From: an uncultured Thiotrichaceae bacterium
Lineage (GTDB): Bacteria > Pseudomonadota > Gammaproteobacteria > Thiotrichales > Thiotrichaceae
Length of the DNA: 7,292 bases
NCBI GenBank assembly: GCA_902727945.1
Contig: CACVAV010000141.1
Location: 1 to 7,292, forward strand
Direction of reading: 5' to 3'
Shown: piece by piece, positions 1-6,443 of the stretch
How the letters are laid out: the number at the start of each line of letters is the position of its first letter
Numbering within the stretch: the stretch's first letter is position 1
Notes under the pieces: generated by a model
What the model was told of the DNA's origin: nothing
Database searches by the model: none
The model's input: the letters and a program-made list of their open reading frames with translations, nothing else
Made by a program: the position numbers and the translations under genes

Positions 1-695
1 TTATCGAATTTAGACTTAGTCACAGAATCGTTAACATTGATCGCCGGGAAGTGCAGCTCATCCTTAGCCACCATTTGATACAAACGTGCAACACCGGTAG
101 TCGTCTCTTCAGTAACACCTTTGATGTTAGCTTTGATCGTGGAATACCAGTTCGGGCTTTCTGCTAACTTCGCTTTAATCGAAGCAAACATGTGAATTTC
201 TTCTTCAGCCTGTGGATTATCCAGCACAGAAATATCCGACTCAGCTTTTGTGCCCAGGTTGATCAGTAAGGTTGCATCACCACCATCATCAAGGATCATG
301 TTAGGTGTGCCACCGTCATGCCATTCGAAGATTTTGTGGGTAAATGCCCAGTACTCTTCCAGTGACTCACCTTTAAAAGCGAATACCGGCACTTCAGTAG
401 CCGCAATTGCCGCTGCCGCGTGATCCTGTGTAGAGAATACGTTACAGGACGCCCAACGTACTTCAGCACCTAACGCAGTCAATGTCTCAATCAACATCGC
501 GGTTTGGATAGTCATGTGCAGAGAACCGGCGATACGTGCGCCTTTTAACGGCTGTGCATCACCATAGTTCTTGCGCAGTGCCATCAGGCCCGGCATTTCA
601 CTTTCTGCAATCTTTAATTCTTTACGGCCCCATTCGGCCAGGTTCATGTCGGCGACGACATAATCATTAAATTCTTCTTTCATTACAGCGCTCAT
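1..695 (-). CDS. ahcY: S-adenosylhomocysteine hydrolase (adenosylhomocysteinase), N-terminal part, cut by left edge
   Basis: Cytosolic enzyme that reversibly splits S-adenosylhomocysteine into adenosine and homocysteine using bound NAD, clearing the product inhibitor of methyltransferases. Reading from 695 leftward gives 231 codons starting MSAVMKEEFNDYVVADMNLA. Family landmarks are visible: WGRKELKIAESEMPGL near the N-terminus, GSLHMTIQTAVLIETL, WASCNVFSTQDHAAAAIA, and ILDDGGDAT followed by the roughly 40-residue insertion common in many bacterial enzymes, then GVTEETTTGVARLY. The visible part stops at NDSVTKSKFD, just before the NAD-binding domain, so the C-terminal half lies outside the window. 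The ATG at 695-693 has an AAGGA ribosome-binding site about 7 nt upstream. It lies 26 bp downstream of metK on the same strand, so the two genes are almost certainly one operon under the SAH riboswitch. No internal damage is seen. Confidence 0.96.
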   Translation of the reverse strand, partial: MSAVMKEEFNDYVVADMNLAEWGRKELKIAESEMPGLMALRKNYGDAQPLKGARIAGSLHMTIQTAMLIETLTALGAEVRWASCNVFSTQDHAAAAIAATEVPVFAFKGESLEEYWAFTHKIFEWHDGGTPNMILDDGGDATLLINLGTKAESDISVLDNPQAEEEIHMFASIKAKLAESPNWYSTIKANIKGVTEETTTGVARLYQMVAKDELHFPAINVNDSVTKSKFD

Positions 696-721
696 AATAA
701 TTTCCTTAAGTCTTCTTTCTG

Positions 722-1885
722 TTACAGGTTTGCAGCACTACGCAGTGCTTCAGCTTTATCAGTTTGTTCCCATGGCAGGTTCAGGTCATGACGGCCAAAA
801 TGTCCGTAGCTCGCTGTACCGCGATAAATGGGTTGTAACAGATTCAACATTTTAGTGATGCCGTACGGGCGCAGGTCAAAGTGCTCACGTACCAAAGCAG
901 TGATTTCTTTGCGGCCTATTTTCTCAGTACCGAAGGTTTCAACACTGATAGACGTCGGCTCAGCGACACCGATGGCATAAGACACCTGAATTTCACAGCG
1001 GTCAGCCAGACCCGCCGCAACAATATTCTTCGCCACATAACGCGCTGCATAAGCCGCAGAACGGTCAACCTTAGACGGATCTTTACCCGAGAAAGCACCG
1101 CCGCCGTGACGCGCCATACCACCGTAAGTATCAACGATAATCTTACGACCAGTCAGGCCCGCATCGCCCACCGGGCCACCAATAACAAAGTTACCGGTTG
1201 GGTTAATGTGGTAAAGGGTATTTTCATTCAGCCATTCTTCCGGTAATACCGGCTTAATGACGTTTTCCAGCACGGCTTCACGCAGGTCATCCAGCGAAAT
1301 TTCCGGATCATGCTGAGTGGACAATACCACTGCGTCAATAGCGACCGGCTTATTATTCTCATCGTAACTGAAAGTCACCTGCGACTTCGCATCCGGACGC
1401 AACCACGGCAGTGTGCCGTTCTTGCGTAATTCAGCCTGACGCTTTACCAACAGGTGAGAATAAGTGATCGGTGCCGGCATCAGCACGTCAGTTTCGTTAC
1501 TCGCATAACCGAACATCAAGCCCTGATCGCCCGCACCTTGTTCTTCGCTGCGGCCACGGTCAACGCCCATCGCAATATCAGGTGACTGCTTACCCAGTGC
1601 ATTAATCACTGCACAGGTATTACCGTCGAAGCCGATTTCTGAATTGTTATAACCAATGTCATTAACAACGCCACGAACCAGATTTTCGTAATCAATTTCA
1701 GCAGTGGTAGTAATTTCACCGGCCAGAACAACCATGCCGGTTTTGACCAATGTTTCACAAGCAACACGTGCGTGCTTGTCTTCCGCTAAGATCGCATCCA
1801 GCACTGCGTCAGATACCTGATCGCACATTTTATCCGGATGGCCTTCTGATACAGACTCGGAGGTAAACAAATATCCCTCAGCCAT
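722..1885 (-). CDS. metK: S-adenosylmethionine synthetase
   Basis: Makes S-adenosylmethionine from methionine and ATP with release of phosphate and pyrophosphate; a cytosolic enzyme of the methionine/SAM cycle. The 387-residue product has full family length. Signature motifs are present: GHPDK at residues 15-19 (catalytic His16, metal-binding Asp18), GAGDQGLMFGYA at 117-128, the phosphate loop GGGAFSGKD at 261-269, and the C-terminal GHFGRHDLNLPWE. I chose the ATG at 1885-1883 because AAGGAG at 1898-1893 lies 7 nt upstream; a TTG six bases further upstream would leave only 1 nt and is rejected. The gene is first in a minus-strand operon with ahcY and sits behind a SAH riboswitch, so its expression probably rises when SAH accumulates. 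No missing catalytic residue was noticed. Confidence 0.98.
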   Translation of the reverse strand: MAEGYLFTSESVSEGHPDKMCDQVSDAVLDAILAEDKHARVACETLVKTGMVVLAGEITTTAEIDYENLVRGVVNDIGYNNSEIGFDGNTCAVINALGKQSPDIAMGVDRGRSEEQGAGDQGLMFGYASNETDVLMPAPITYSHLLVKRQAELRKNGTLPWLRPDAKSQVTFSYDENNKPVAIDAVVLSTQHDPEISLDDLREAVLENVIKPVLPEEWLNENTLYHINPTGNFVIGGPVGDAGLTGRKIIVDTYGGMARHGGGAFSGKDPSKVDRSAAYAARYVAKNIVAAGLADRCEIQVSYAIGVAEPTSISVETFGTEKIGRKEITALVREHFDLRPYGITKMLNLLQPIYRGTASYGHFGRHDLNLPWEQTDKAEALRSAANL

Positions 1886-1891
1886 AATCAA

Positions 1892-1898
1892 TCTCCTT
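1892..1898 (-). promoter_or_regulatory. Ribosome-binding site of metK
   Basis: On the minus strand AAGGAGA (1898-1892) is a near-ideal Shine-Dalgarno sequence, with 7 nt between AAGGAG and the ATG at 1885. It decides the start, because the in-frame TTG at 1891 is far too close. A weak hairpin (ATCAAT at 1917-1912 with ATTGAT at 1892-1887) would leave most of this site in its loop, so strong masking is not obvious from sequence alone. Confidence 0.85.
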
Positions 1899-1920
1899 AA
1901 ACAAATGAAATAATTGATGA

Positions 1921-1999
1921 CTGAGCGCCGTTGCTTACATTTTGAACCAAATCTGAGCCTGGCAGGAATCGGTGTTCCTATCGCAACGCTCCTCAGACG
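1921..1999 (-). ncRNA. SAH riboswitch (ahcY leader element) upstream of metK-ahcY
   Basis: The minus-strand leader reproduces the conserved core of the SAH riboswitch. TCTGAGGAGCGTTGCGA (1997-1981) contains the typical GAGGAGCGYUGC stretch, CCAGGCTCAGA (1962-1952) matches CAGGCUCG-type sequence, and AACGGCGCTCAG (1932-1921) matches the conserved AACGGCGCUC end. P1 forms perfectly: TCTGAG (1997-1992) with CTCAGA (1957-1952). The pseudoknot forms perfectly: GAGCG (1991-1987) with CGCTC (1927-1923). A hairpin AGGAA/TTCCT (1979-1975 with 1968-1964) sits between the P1 strands. The element ends 35 nt before the metK ATG. SAH riboswitches are known as genetic ON switches that raise expression of SAH-clearing genes. 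No terminator stem with a U-run lies between the element and metK, so translational control or control from upstream pairing is more likely (inference). Recognition is from memory of the consensus, not a covariance-model run. Confidence 0.93.
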
Positions 2000-2006
2000 G
2001 GGTTTT

Positions 2007-2028
2007 GTCAGCTACCCTGACGGGGAGC
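2007..2028 (-). promoter_or_regulatory. Leader hairpin and possible anti-aptamer arm upstream of the SAH riboswitch
   Basis: Just 5' of the aptamer in the metK transcript, GTCAG GGTAG CTGAC (2021-2007) forms a 5-bp stem with a 5-nt loop. Immediately before it, GCTCC (2028-2024) is complementary to GGAGC (1992-1988) inside the aptamer, where those bases are needed for P1 and the pseudoknot. Such pairing could provide a ligand-free alternative fold. The complementarity is seen in the sequence; the switching role is inferred and untested. It assumes transcription starts upstream of 2028. Confidence 0.35.
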
Positions 2029-2122
2029 TTTCAAAATGGACTGTGAGGATACAGGATTTTTTTTTGCGATGCATCTGGTTTTTGGCAGATTATTGCTGAT
2101 CCATAGATTGATGCTGCAAGTG

Positions 2123-2152
2123 TTCCAACTATCAACCATGATTTGCTATTAT
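2123..2152 (+). promoter_or_regulatory. Candidate sigma-70 promoter for the 400-residue hypothetical gene
   Basis: TGCTATTAT (2144-2152) is an extended -10 element with TATTAT at 2147-2152. A poor -35 match, TTCCAA (2123-2128), lies 18 nt upstream. The start codon follows about 40 nt later, giving a short leader. The whole 1886-2192 intergenic region must hold divergent promoters for metK and this gene. On the minus strand I saw only weak candidates, for example TTGGAA and TATGGA 17 nt apart (about 2127-2099). Confidence 0.4.
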
Positions 2153-2192
2153 CGCCACAAGACATTTACCCTTACACGGATAATAGAAATTC

Positions 2193-3395
2193 ATGAGCGA
2201 ATACCAGTACTACGACTTCAGAGCTATCGACCAATCACTTACCCCGTCGCAAATGGACGAACTGAGCCGTCTTTCCAGCCGCGCACAAATCACCAGCCGT
2301 CGTGCTGAGTTTGTTTACAACTATGGCGATTTTCGCGGTAACCCGGAAAAGCTGGTGGAAGATATGTTCGACATCATGCTTTATGTCGCCAACTGGGGGG
2401 CACGCCGCCTGATCCTGCGGCTGCCTGCCAGTCTGTTTGATGTTAGCCAATGCCGCGATTTCTTTATCTCGGAAGAAATTGACCATTCCCGTAAAGGCGG
2501 TCAGATTATCCTGGATCTCAATTTTAATGAGGAGGACGGTGGCGGCGAGTGGATACACGGTGAAGAATGGCTGGAGGATTTGCTACCGCTGCGTGATGAG
2601 CTGTTGCGCGGGGATTTTCGCATTTTATACCTCGCCTGGTTTAAAGCCGCAGAAAAGGCGCTGTGTAATGATGAAATTGAGCCGGAAACTCCTGAGCCGT
2701 TAGTGCCGCCGGGTTTACAAGCGCTATCGGCTGCCCAACAGCGCTTTGCGGCACTGCTGGAAATAGACCGGATTGATATTCAGGCGTTGGCAGAAAACAG
2801 CCCGCCTTTATCAGAACAGGCCGCCTTTAAGCCGGAAGAATGGCTGGCTCTGCTCCCGGAACATGAAAAAACTGATTATTTGCTGCGCCTGTCGCGTGGT
2901 GAGGATAAGCTCGAGTTACACCTGAACCGCCGTCTGAAAATGTTCTGGCAACAGGCCAATGCAGACAGTGAGCATGAGCAAGTGACTACTGTTACCCCAC
3001 TGCCAGAACGCCGCAGTATCCAGCAACTGCTCGATGCCTGTCAGGCTTGTCGTTATGCTGTCGAGAAAGAAGCGGCACGCAAAACTGACATTGCCACTCA
3101 ACACAAAAACCGCATAGCTGCCCAAAAACGGGATATTTATTTACAGCAGCTGAGTGAACGGAAAAATGCGGTGTGGGCAGAGGTCGGGCGGCTCATCGGA
3201 CAGGGGCTGGCCAAGAGCTACGACCAAGCCGTAAGCCACCTCTATGATTTGCACGAGCTGGCGGTTAAAGAAGACGATCTGGAACAGTTTACGCCGGAAT
3301 TTCAGGCCTTAGTAGACAAATACCAGCGCCGCCGCACCTTCATTGATCGCTTGCGCGCGAAGCAGTTATTGAATATGGACAATACGCTGGTCTGA
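2193..3395 (+). CDS. Conserved protein of unknown function, 400 residues, C-terminal helical/coiled-coil region
   Basis: No function can be assigned. The N-terminus (YYDFRAID, LTPSQMDELSRLSSRAQITS, YGDFRGNPEKLVEDMFDIML, VANWGARRLILRLP) belongs to a family of hypothetical proteins I recognise from diverse bacteria, in which a YYDFxAID start and a YxWGxFxG-like stretch recur. The protein has no signal peptide and no membrane segment, so it is probably cytosolic. Residues about 60-160 are acidic and mixed, with EDGGGEW near 111. From about residue 270 to the end it is strongly charged and helical (EKEAARKTDIATQHKNRIAAQKRD), consistent with a coiled coil, and it ends in an ordered KSYDQAVSHLYDLHELAV segment. 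The ATG at 2193 is only weakly supported by an upstream ACGGA (2176-2180, 12 nt away), but the conserved N-terminus starts here. It is divergent from metK and followed by a 165-bp gap, so it is probably monocistronic. Confidence 0.85.
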   Translation: MSEYQYYDFRAIDQSLTPSQMDELSRLSSRAQITSRRAEFVYNYGDFRGNPEKLVEDMFDIMLYVANWGARRLILRLPASLFDVSQCRDFFISEEIDHSRKGGQIILDLNFNEEDGGGEWIHGEEWLEDLLPLRDELLRGDFRILYLAWFKAAEKALCNDEIEPETPEPLVPPGLQALSAAQQRFAALLEIDRIDIQALAENSPPLSEQAAFKPEEWLALLPEHEKTDYLLRLSRGEDKLELHLNRRLKMFWQQANADSEHEQVTTVTPLPERRSIQQLLDACQACRYAVEKEAARKTDIATQHKNRIAAQKRDIYLQQLSERKNAVWAEVGRLIGQGLAKSYDQAVSHLYDLHELAVKEDDLEQFTPEFQALVDKYQRRRTFIDRLRAKQLLNMDNTLV

Positions 3396-3560
3396 TTAAG
3401 TTTGTTCATCGGGGGTTCGGGAGTAATAATGTACGCAAGTACGCAGGCAACCATGACCAATAGTTTTTAATTCCCCAGATTCCCTGTACAGCGGACTTTA
3501 CCTGCTGAAATAGCTGCCATGCTGCTTATTGTTTATACTAAAATAATAAGAGTTATACTT
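3396..3560 (+). other. Intergenic stretch before the CAP-domain gene, with candidate -10 and a 13-codon ORF
   Basis: No full-length gene lies here. A TATACT hexamer at 3534-3539 is a good -10 match, repeated at 3554-3559, but no convincing -35 is seen 16-18 nt upstream. If 3534-3539 is used, transcription begins near 3546, which favours the ATG at 3561 over the one at 3519 for the next gene. A 13-codon ORF (3429-3470, MYASTQATMTNSF) sits 5 nt after GGGAG; its DNA carries GTACGCA twice (3431-3437, 3439-3445). I see no terminator for the upstream gene. Confidence 0.35.
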
Positions 3561-5036
3561 ATGTCCAGTTGTTTTTTACCCGGTTTGTTCGGCAGGGATT
3601 TTCACACTTGCGATTTTTTATGTGGCTTAATTTTTCTGACCTGTGTCACTGAACAGGCCTGTGCGGAGGTCGTTACATCAGATAATAATACCCGTGACTT
3701 CAGAAATGCCTCCGCGCCCGCCGTGGCTATTTCCGCTGCGGCTGAGCACAATGTTATCCGCGATGCTGTAAGTCAGCAGAAAACATTAACTAACCTTGGC
3801 TATTTTCTCACTGAGAGTTATGATTTTTCTCAGCAGCCCGCACCCGCGCAAGCACTACCTGCTTTACAGGATTCACAAGCTATGCAGGCTTCGGCTGCGC
3901 AACACGCTCAGGCCTGTGTGTTTAATCACGTGAATAGTCCGTATGGTCAGAATCTGTTTGCCGGAACCGGTACCCGCTGGACGGTGGAGCAGGCCGTGAA
4001 CAGTTGGGCAGATGAGGCGCGCCATTATGACTTTGATACAGACAGTTGTGTCGTGGGTGAACAGTGCGGGCATTACACACAGCTTGTCTGGGAAAATACT
4101 CGCACTGTCGGTTGTGTGGTTCAGCAATGTAATCAGATGACGGATAGCAGTGGCAGTGCTATTTTTAATGGCAGATCCGGCATGATGATTTTTTGTCATT
4201 ATGATCCACCGGGTAATTTTCGTTCACAAATGGCCTACCGCAAAGCCACTGATGTTGTCGGGGAGGATTTGGCGTTCAACCTGAAAGTAATGTTGCAGGG
4301 GGCGTACGAACCGGCCAGTGGCATGATGCGCCAGTCACCCGCTAACCGTGCATTGGCTGCGGGCGAGCCTTATTCAGCACTGGGTTATGCCGTATCAGGT
4401 GTGAGCTTATTGAATAGTAATCTGATGAATAATACAGGCAGTGATGCTCCTGTTGACTGGATCTTAGTTGAGTTACGCAGTGCTGCTGATCCGGCTGAAG
4501 TGGTCGATAGTATCGCTGCGATGGTGCAGCGTGACGGTGATGTGATGCGCCCTGATACCGGCAGTACTACGTTGGTATTTGAAAATCAGCCTATCGGTAA
4601 TTATTACCTGGCGGTGCGCCACCGGAATCATCTGGGTGTGATGACCCGTCAGCCTGTCACGCTGTCCGCTTCGCCGGTTGTGGTGGATTTTTCAGGGCTA
4701 TCAACACCGGTCTGGGGACGGCACGCGCGTTTTGATGTAGCAGGCACTGCGGTGTTATGGGCAGGTGATGTTAACCATGATGGACGCATTATTAGCGCCG
4801 GCGTGGCGAATGATGCCGGACTGATTTTGGAAACTGTGTTGTTGGGTGAGGGGAATAGCGCTTATGCCGCCAACTATATTGTGCAGGAATACAGTGCCGC
4901 TGATGTGAGCCTGGATGGCAAAGTGATTCAGGCCGGGGTGGGCAATGACACCAATTATATTCGCGCCAATGTGTTGCTACACCCGGAGAATACCTTGGGT
5001 ATTGCTAATTTCATTATCACTCAGCAGTTGCCCTGA
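3561..5036 (+). CDS. Secreted CAP/SCP-domain protein with two C-terminal dockerin-like calcium-binding repeats
   Basis: Exported protein of 491 residues. A signal peptide is visible (hydrophobic FLCGLIFLTCV at 19-29, likely cleavage after QACA, residue 35). The CAP (cysteine-rich secretory/PR-1) domain spans about 70-220, with signatures GHYTQLVW (CAP1, His171) and FCHYDPPGN (CAP2, 211-219). Of the family tetrad, His123, Glu152 and His171 are present, but the usual GENL reads GQNL, so Gln130 replaces Glu. Residues about 237-385 form a module (LKVMLQGAYE, VDWILVELRS, YYLAVRHRNHLGVM) that I associate with many secreted bacterial proteins. Residues 402-491 are two 45-residue repeats with DVNHDGRI and DVSLDGKV calcium-loop motifs. 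I chose the ATG at 3561, with AAGAG 8 nt upstream; the ATG at 3519 adds 14 residues but has no ribosome-binding site. Substrate and role are unknown; bacterial CAP proteins have no single accepted activity. The O-antigen ligase-like gene follows 71 bp downstream on the same strand. Confidence 0.9.
   Translation: MSSCFLPGLFGRDFHTCDFLCGLIFLTCVTEQACAEVVTSDNNTRDFRNASAPAVAISAAAEHNVIRDAVSQQKTLTNLGYFLTESYDFSQQPAPAQALPALQDSQAMQASAAQHAQACVFNHVNSPYGQNLFAGTGTRWTVEQAVNSWADEARHYDFDTDSCVVGEQCGHYTQLVWENTRTVGCVVQQCNQMTDSSGSAIFNGRSGMMIFCHYDPPGNFRSQMAYRKATDVVGEDLAFNLKVMLQGAYEPASGMMRQSPANRALAAGEPYSALGYAVSGVSLLNSNLMNNTGSDAPVDWILVELRSAADPAEVVDSIAAMVQRDGDVMRPDTGSTTLVFENQPIGNYYLAVRHRNHLGVMTRQPVTLSASPVVVDFSGLSTPVWGRHARFDVAGTAVLWAGDVNHDGRIISAGVANDAGLILETVLLGEGNSAYAANYIVQEYSAADVSLDGKVIQAGVGNDTNYIRANVLLHPENTLGIANFIITQQLP
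4764..5033 (+). repeat. Two tandem 45-codon dockerin/EF-hand-like repeats inside the CAP protein gene
   Basis: Repeat 1 is 4764-4898 and repeat 2 is 4899-5033, exactly 135 bp each and directly adjacent, ending at the stop codon. Protein correspondences are GDVNHDGRIISAGVANDAG with ADVSLDGKVIQAGVGNDTN, then TVLLGEGNSAYAANYIV with NVLLHPENTLGIANFII. Each begins with a DxN/SxDGxI/V calcium-loop motif of the type I dockerin kind. The repetition is at protein level; the DNA has diverged, so it is an old duplication and not a recent expansion. Confidence 0.85.
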
Positions 5037-5107
5037 AGATTTGAGGTGTGTCGTTCCCTGGTCTCGTTTGTCAGCCCGATGCGACAAGGCGGGTTTGTCA
5101 CTAGATA
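5037..5107 (+). other. Short intergenic region with overlapping alternative hairpins
   Basis: TTGTC (5069-5073), GACAA (5084-5088) and TTGTC (5096-5100) lie in a row. GACAA can pair with either flanking TTGTC, and CCCG/CGGG lies within the same stretch. There is no clean stem followed by a U-run, so this is not a convincing terminator, and cotranscription of the two flanking genes remains possible. Confidence 0.3.
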
Positions 5108-6412
5108 ATGGAATGGCAATCGTCTTACCGGGTCGTCCTGATGCCAAAAATCATTTTTTCATTATTTATATTACATCTTATTTTTCTGGCTTATTTTAAT
5201 AACTTCTATCTGGCCGGTATTCCTTTTCGCTCCGTATTGATTTTATTATCAGGCATTCTGGTGGCTTTTCATCAGAGAGACATATTTGCTGAATTAACAT
5301 TGGTGAGTAAAGTCTACCTGCTACTCATGGGTTATGGTCTGCTGGTGTCACTGGTGAATCAGGTCGAGCTAGGCAAAATCATTAACGGTGAGCTGAAGTT
5401 GTTGCAATCTTATCTGGTGATTCTGTGCGGCTATTACCTGGTGCGTAACTTTGGTTTTAAACCACTGGCTTATACATTTATTTTTGTCGCGTTACCTTCT
5501 GCTGCCGTGGGTGTGTTGCAGGCGCTGGATGTGAATGCTGCCTGGACGCTGCATGACTTTTTTTCGACGCTGCAAAATAAAGAGATCAGCGAAGAAATTC
5601 AGGGCCAGATAGAGGAAGCCTTATTGCGCCCGCCCGGCCTGGCTTTGTATGCGATCCCTCAGACTTATATGCTGTTGGCGGCAGTAGTGTTTAGTTGTTA
5701 TCTGGTGCTGAGTTCGGCTATAGAGGGGCGTTATCAGGTATTACTGTTATTGGTTAATCTGGTGATTTTTTCGGGTATTGTGGCCTCTGAAACCCGTTCT
5801 GCGATGGGTGCGGCTTTATTTATGCTGACGGCCATTTATATCTACAAATTCCGTTCCGCTTCATTATTACTAATCGGTAGCGTCTTTCTGGCAGGTATTG
5901 TGTTCTCCCTATTGACAACGAATGATGCCGGGATTGACTCCCGGATTGTTAGTCTGGATGACCAGTCGGCGCAGGGACGGGTGACGCTGTATAAATACGG
6001 TATTGAGCTGTTTTTGCAACGTTGGTGGGGTTACGGGTTTAACTTTGATACCGTGGAATATGCGCCGCATTATTTTATCAACGCGCTGAACCTGTTTTCC
6101 TACGGGCCGCATGAGAAGGCGCAGTATATTGTTCCGGTGCACAACTCGATTCTGAATATGGTGCATACCTATGGCATCCTCGGCATTATGATACTGGGCT
6201 ATTATTTGTTCCGTTTGGTGGATGGCTTCTGGTATCGGCTGATTTTTGTGTTGGGCACATTGATGAATTCCAGCTTCCATAATGCAGGCATTCTGGCCGG
6301 TGATTTGTTCATCGATATGGTGATTGTGGTGCTGCTGTATGAAAGTGCGCTGAAAGTCCGGTGTGCGCCTAAACCGGTGATTGTTTCAGGCCGACAATTA
6401 TCTGCCGCTTAA
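5108..6412 (+). CDS. O-antigen ligase/polymerase family (Wzy_C/WaaL-like) polytopic membrane protein
   Basis: Inner-membrane protein of 434 residues with about 10-12 hydrophobic segments. Family features are in the expected order: LLRPPGLALYA near Arg174, SETRSAMGAAL with Arg230 after a membrane segment, a long periplasmic loop (about 265-340) with GRVTLYKYGIELFLQRWWGYG, and VPVHNSILNMVHTYGILG with His345-Asn346 followed by more membrane helices. In this family such Arg and His residues act in transfer or polymerisation of undecaprenyl-linked glycans; some members glycosylate proteins instead. Sequence alone does not separate ligase, polymerase and protein-glycosylation members. No glycosyltransferases, flippase or other polysaccharide genes flank it in the window, so it is an orphan here. 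The start is uncertain: ATG 5108 is the first after an in-frame TAG at 5102, while ATG 5141 lies just before the first helix; neither has a good ribosome-binding site. It follows the CAP-protein gene by 71 bp on the same strand. Confidence 0.87.
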   Translation: MEWQSSYRVVLMPKIIFSLFILHLIFLAYFNNFYLAGIPFRSVLILLSGILVAFHQRDIFAELTLVSKVYLLLMGYGLLVSLVNQVELGKIINGELKLLQSYLVILCGYYLVRNFGFKPLAYTFIFVALPSAAVGVLQALDVNAAWTLHDFFSTLQNKEISEEIQGQIEEALLRPPGLALYAIPQTYMLLAAVVFSCYLVLSSAIEGRYQVLLLLVNLVIFSGIVASETRSAMGAALFMLTAIYIYKFRSASLLLIGSVFLAGIVFSLLTTNDAGIDSRIVSLDDQSAQGRVTLYKYGIELFLQRWWGYGFNFDTVEYAPHYFINALNLFSYGPHEKAQYIVPVHNSILNMVHTYGILGIMILGYYLFRLVDGFWYRLIFVLGTLMNSSFHNAGILAGDLFIDMVIVVLLYESALKVRCAPKPVIVSGRQLSAA

Positions 6413-6443
6413 ACGTTTTTACTGCTTTGGTAAGGCTACGTTG

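Noticed and set aside
881..1246. 121-codon plus-strand ORF opposite metK
   Set aside because: It is antisense to a highly conserved gene, has no recognisable domain, and is explained by metK codon constraints.
1886..1891. Upstream TTG start for metK, adding two residues
   Set aside because: Only 1 nt would separate it from AAGGAG; the ATG at 1885 has ideal 7-nt spacing and the usual MAEGYLFTSES-type N-terminus.
2041..2065. Run of nine T (2057-2065) after CTGT/ACAG as a plus-strand terminator
   Set aside because: The stem is only 4 bp and no plus-strand gene lies upstream for it to terminate.
1914..2308. Short plus-strand ORFs across the metK leader and the start of the hypothetical gene
   Set aside because: They cross the riboswitch and overlap the real gene in another frame, with low-complexity, non-protein-like translations.
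3519..3560. Upstream ATG at 3519 for the CAP-domain protein
   Set aside because: It has no ribosome-binding site, lies upstream of the best -10 hexamer, and would put 14 extra residues before a complete signal peptide.
3561..3665. Lipoprotein signal for the CAP protein, given several Cys near the N-terminus
   Set aside because: None of the Cys residues is preceded by a proper lipobox; QACA followed by Glu fits signal peptidase I.
6413..6442. AACGT...ACGTT with nested TTAC/GTAA as terminator of the ligase-like gene
   Set aside because: Stems are short, interrupted and not followed by a U-run.
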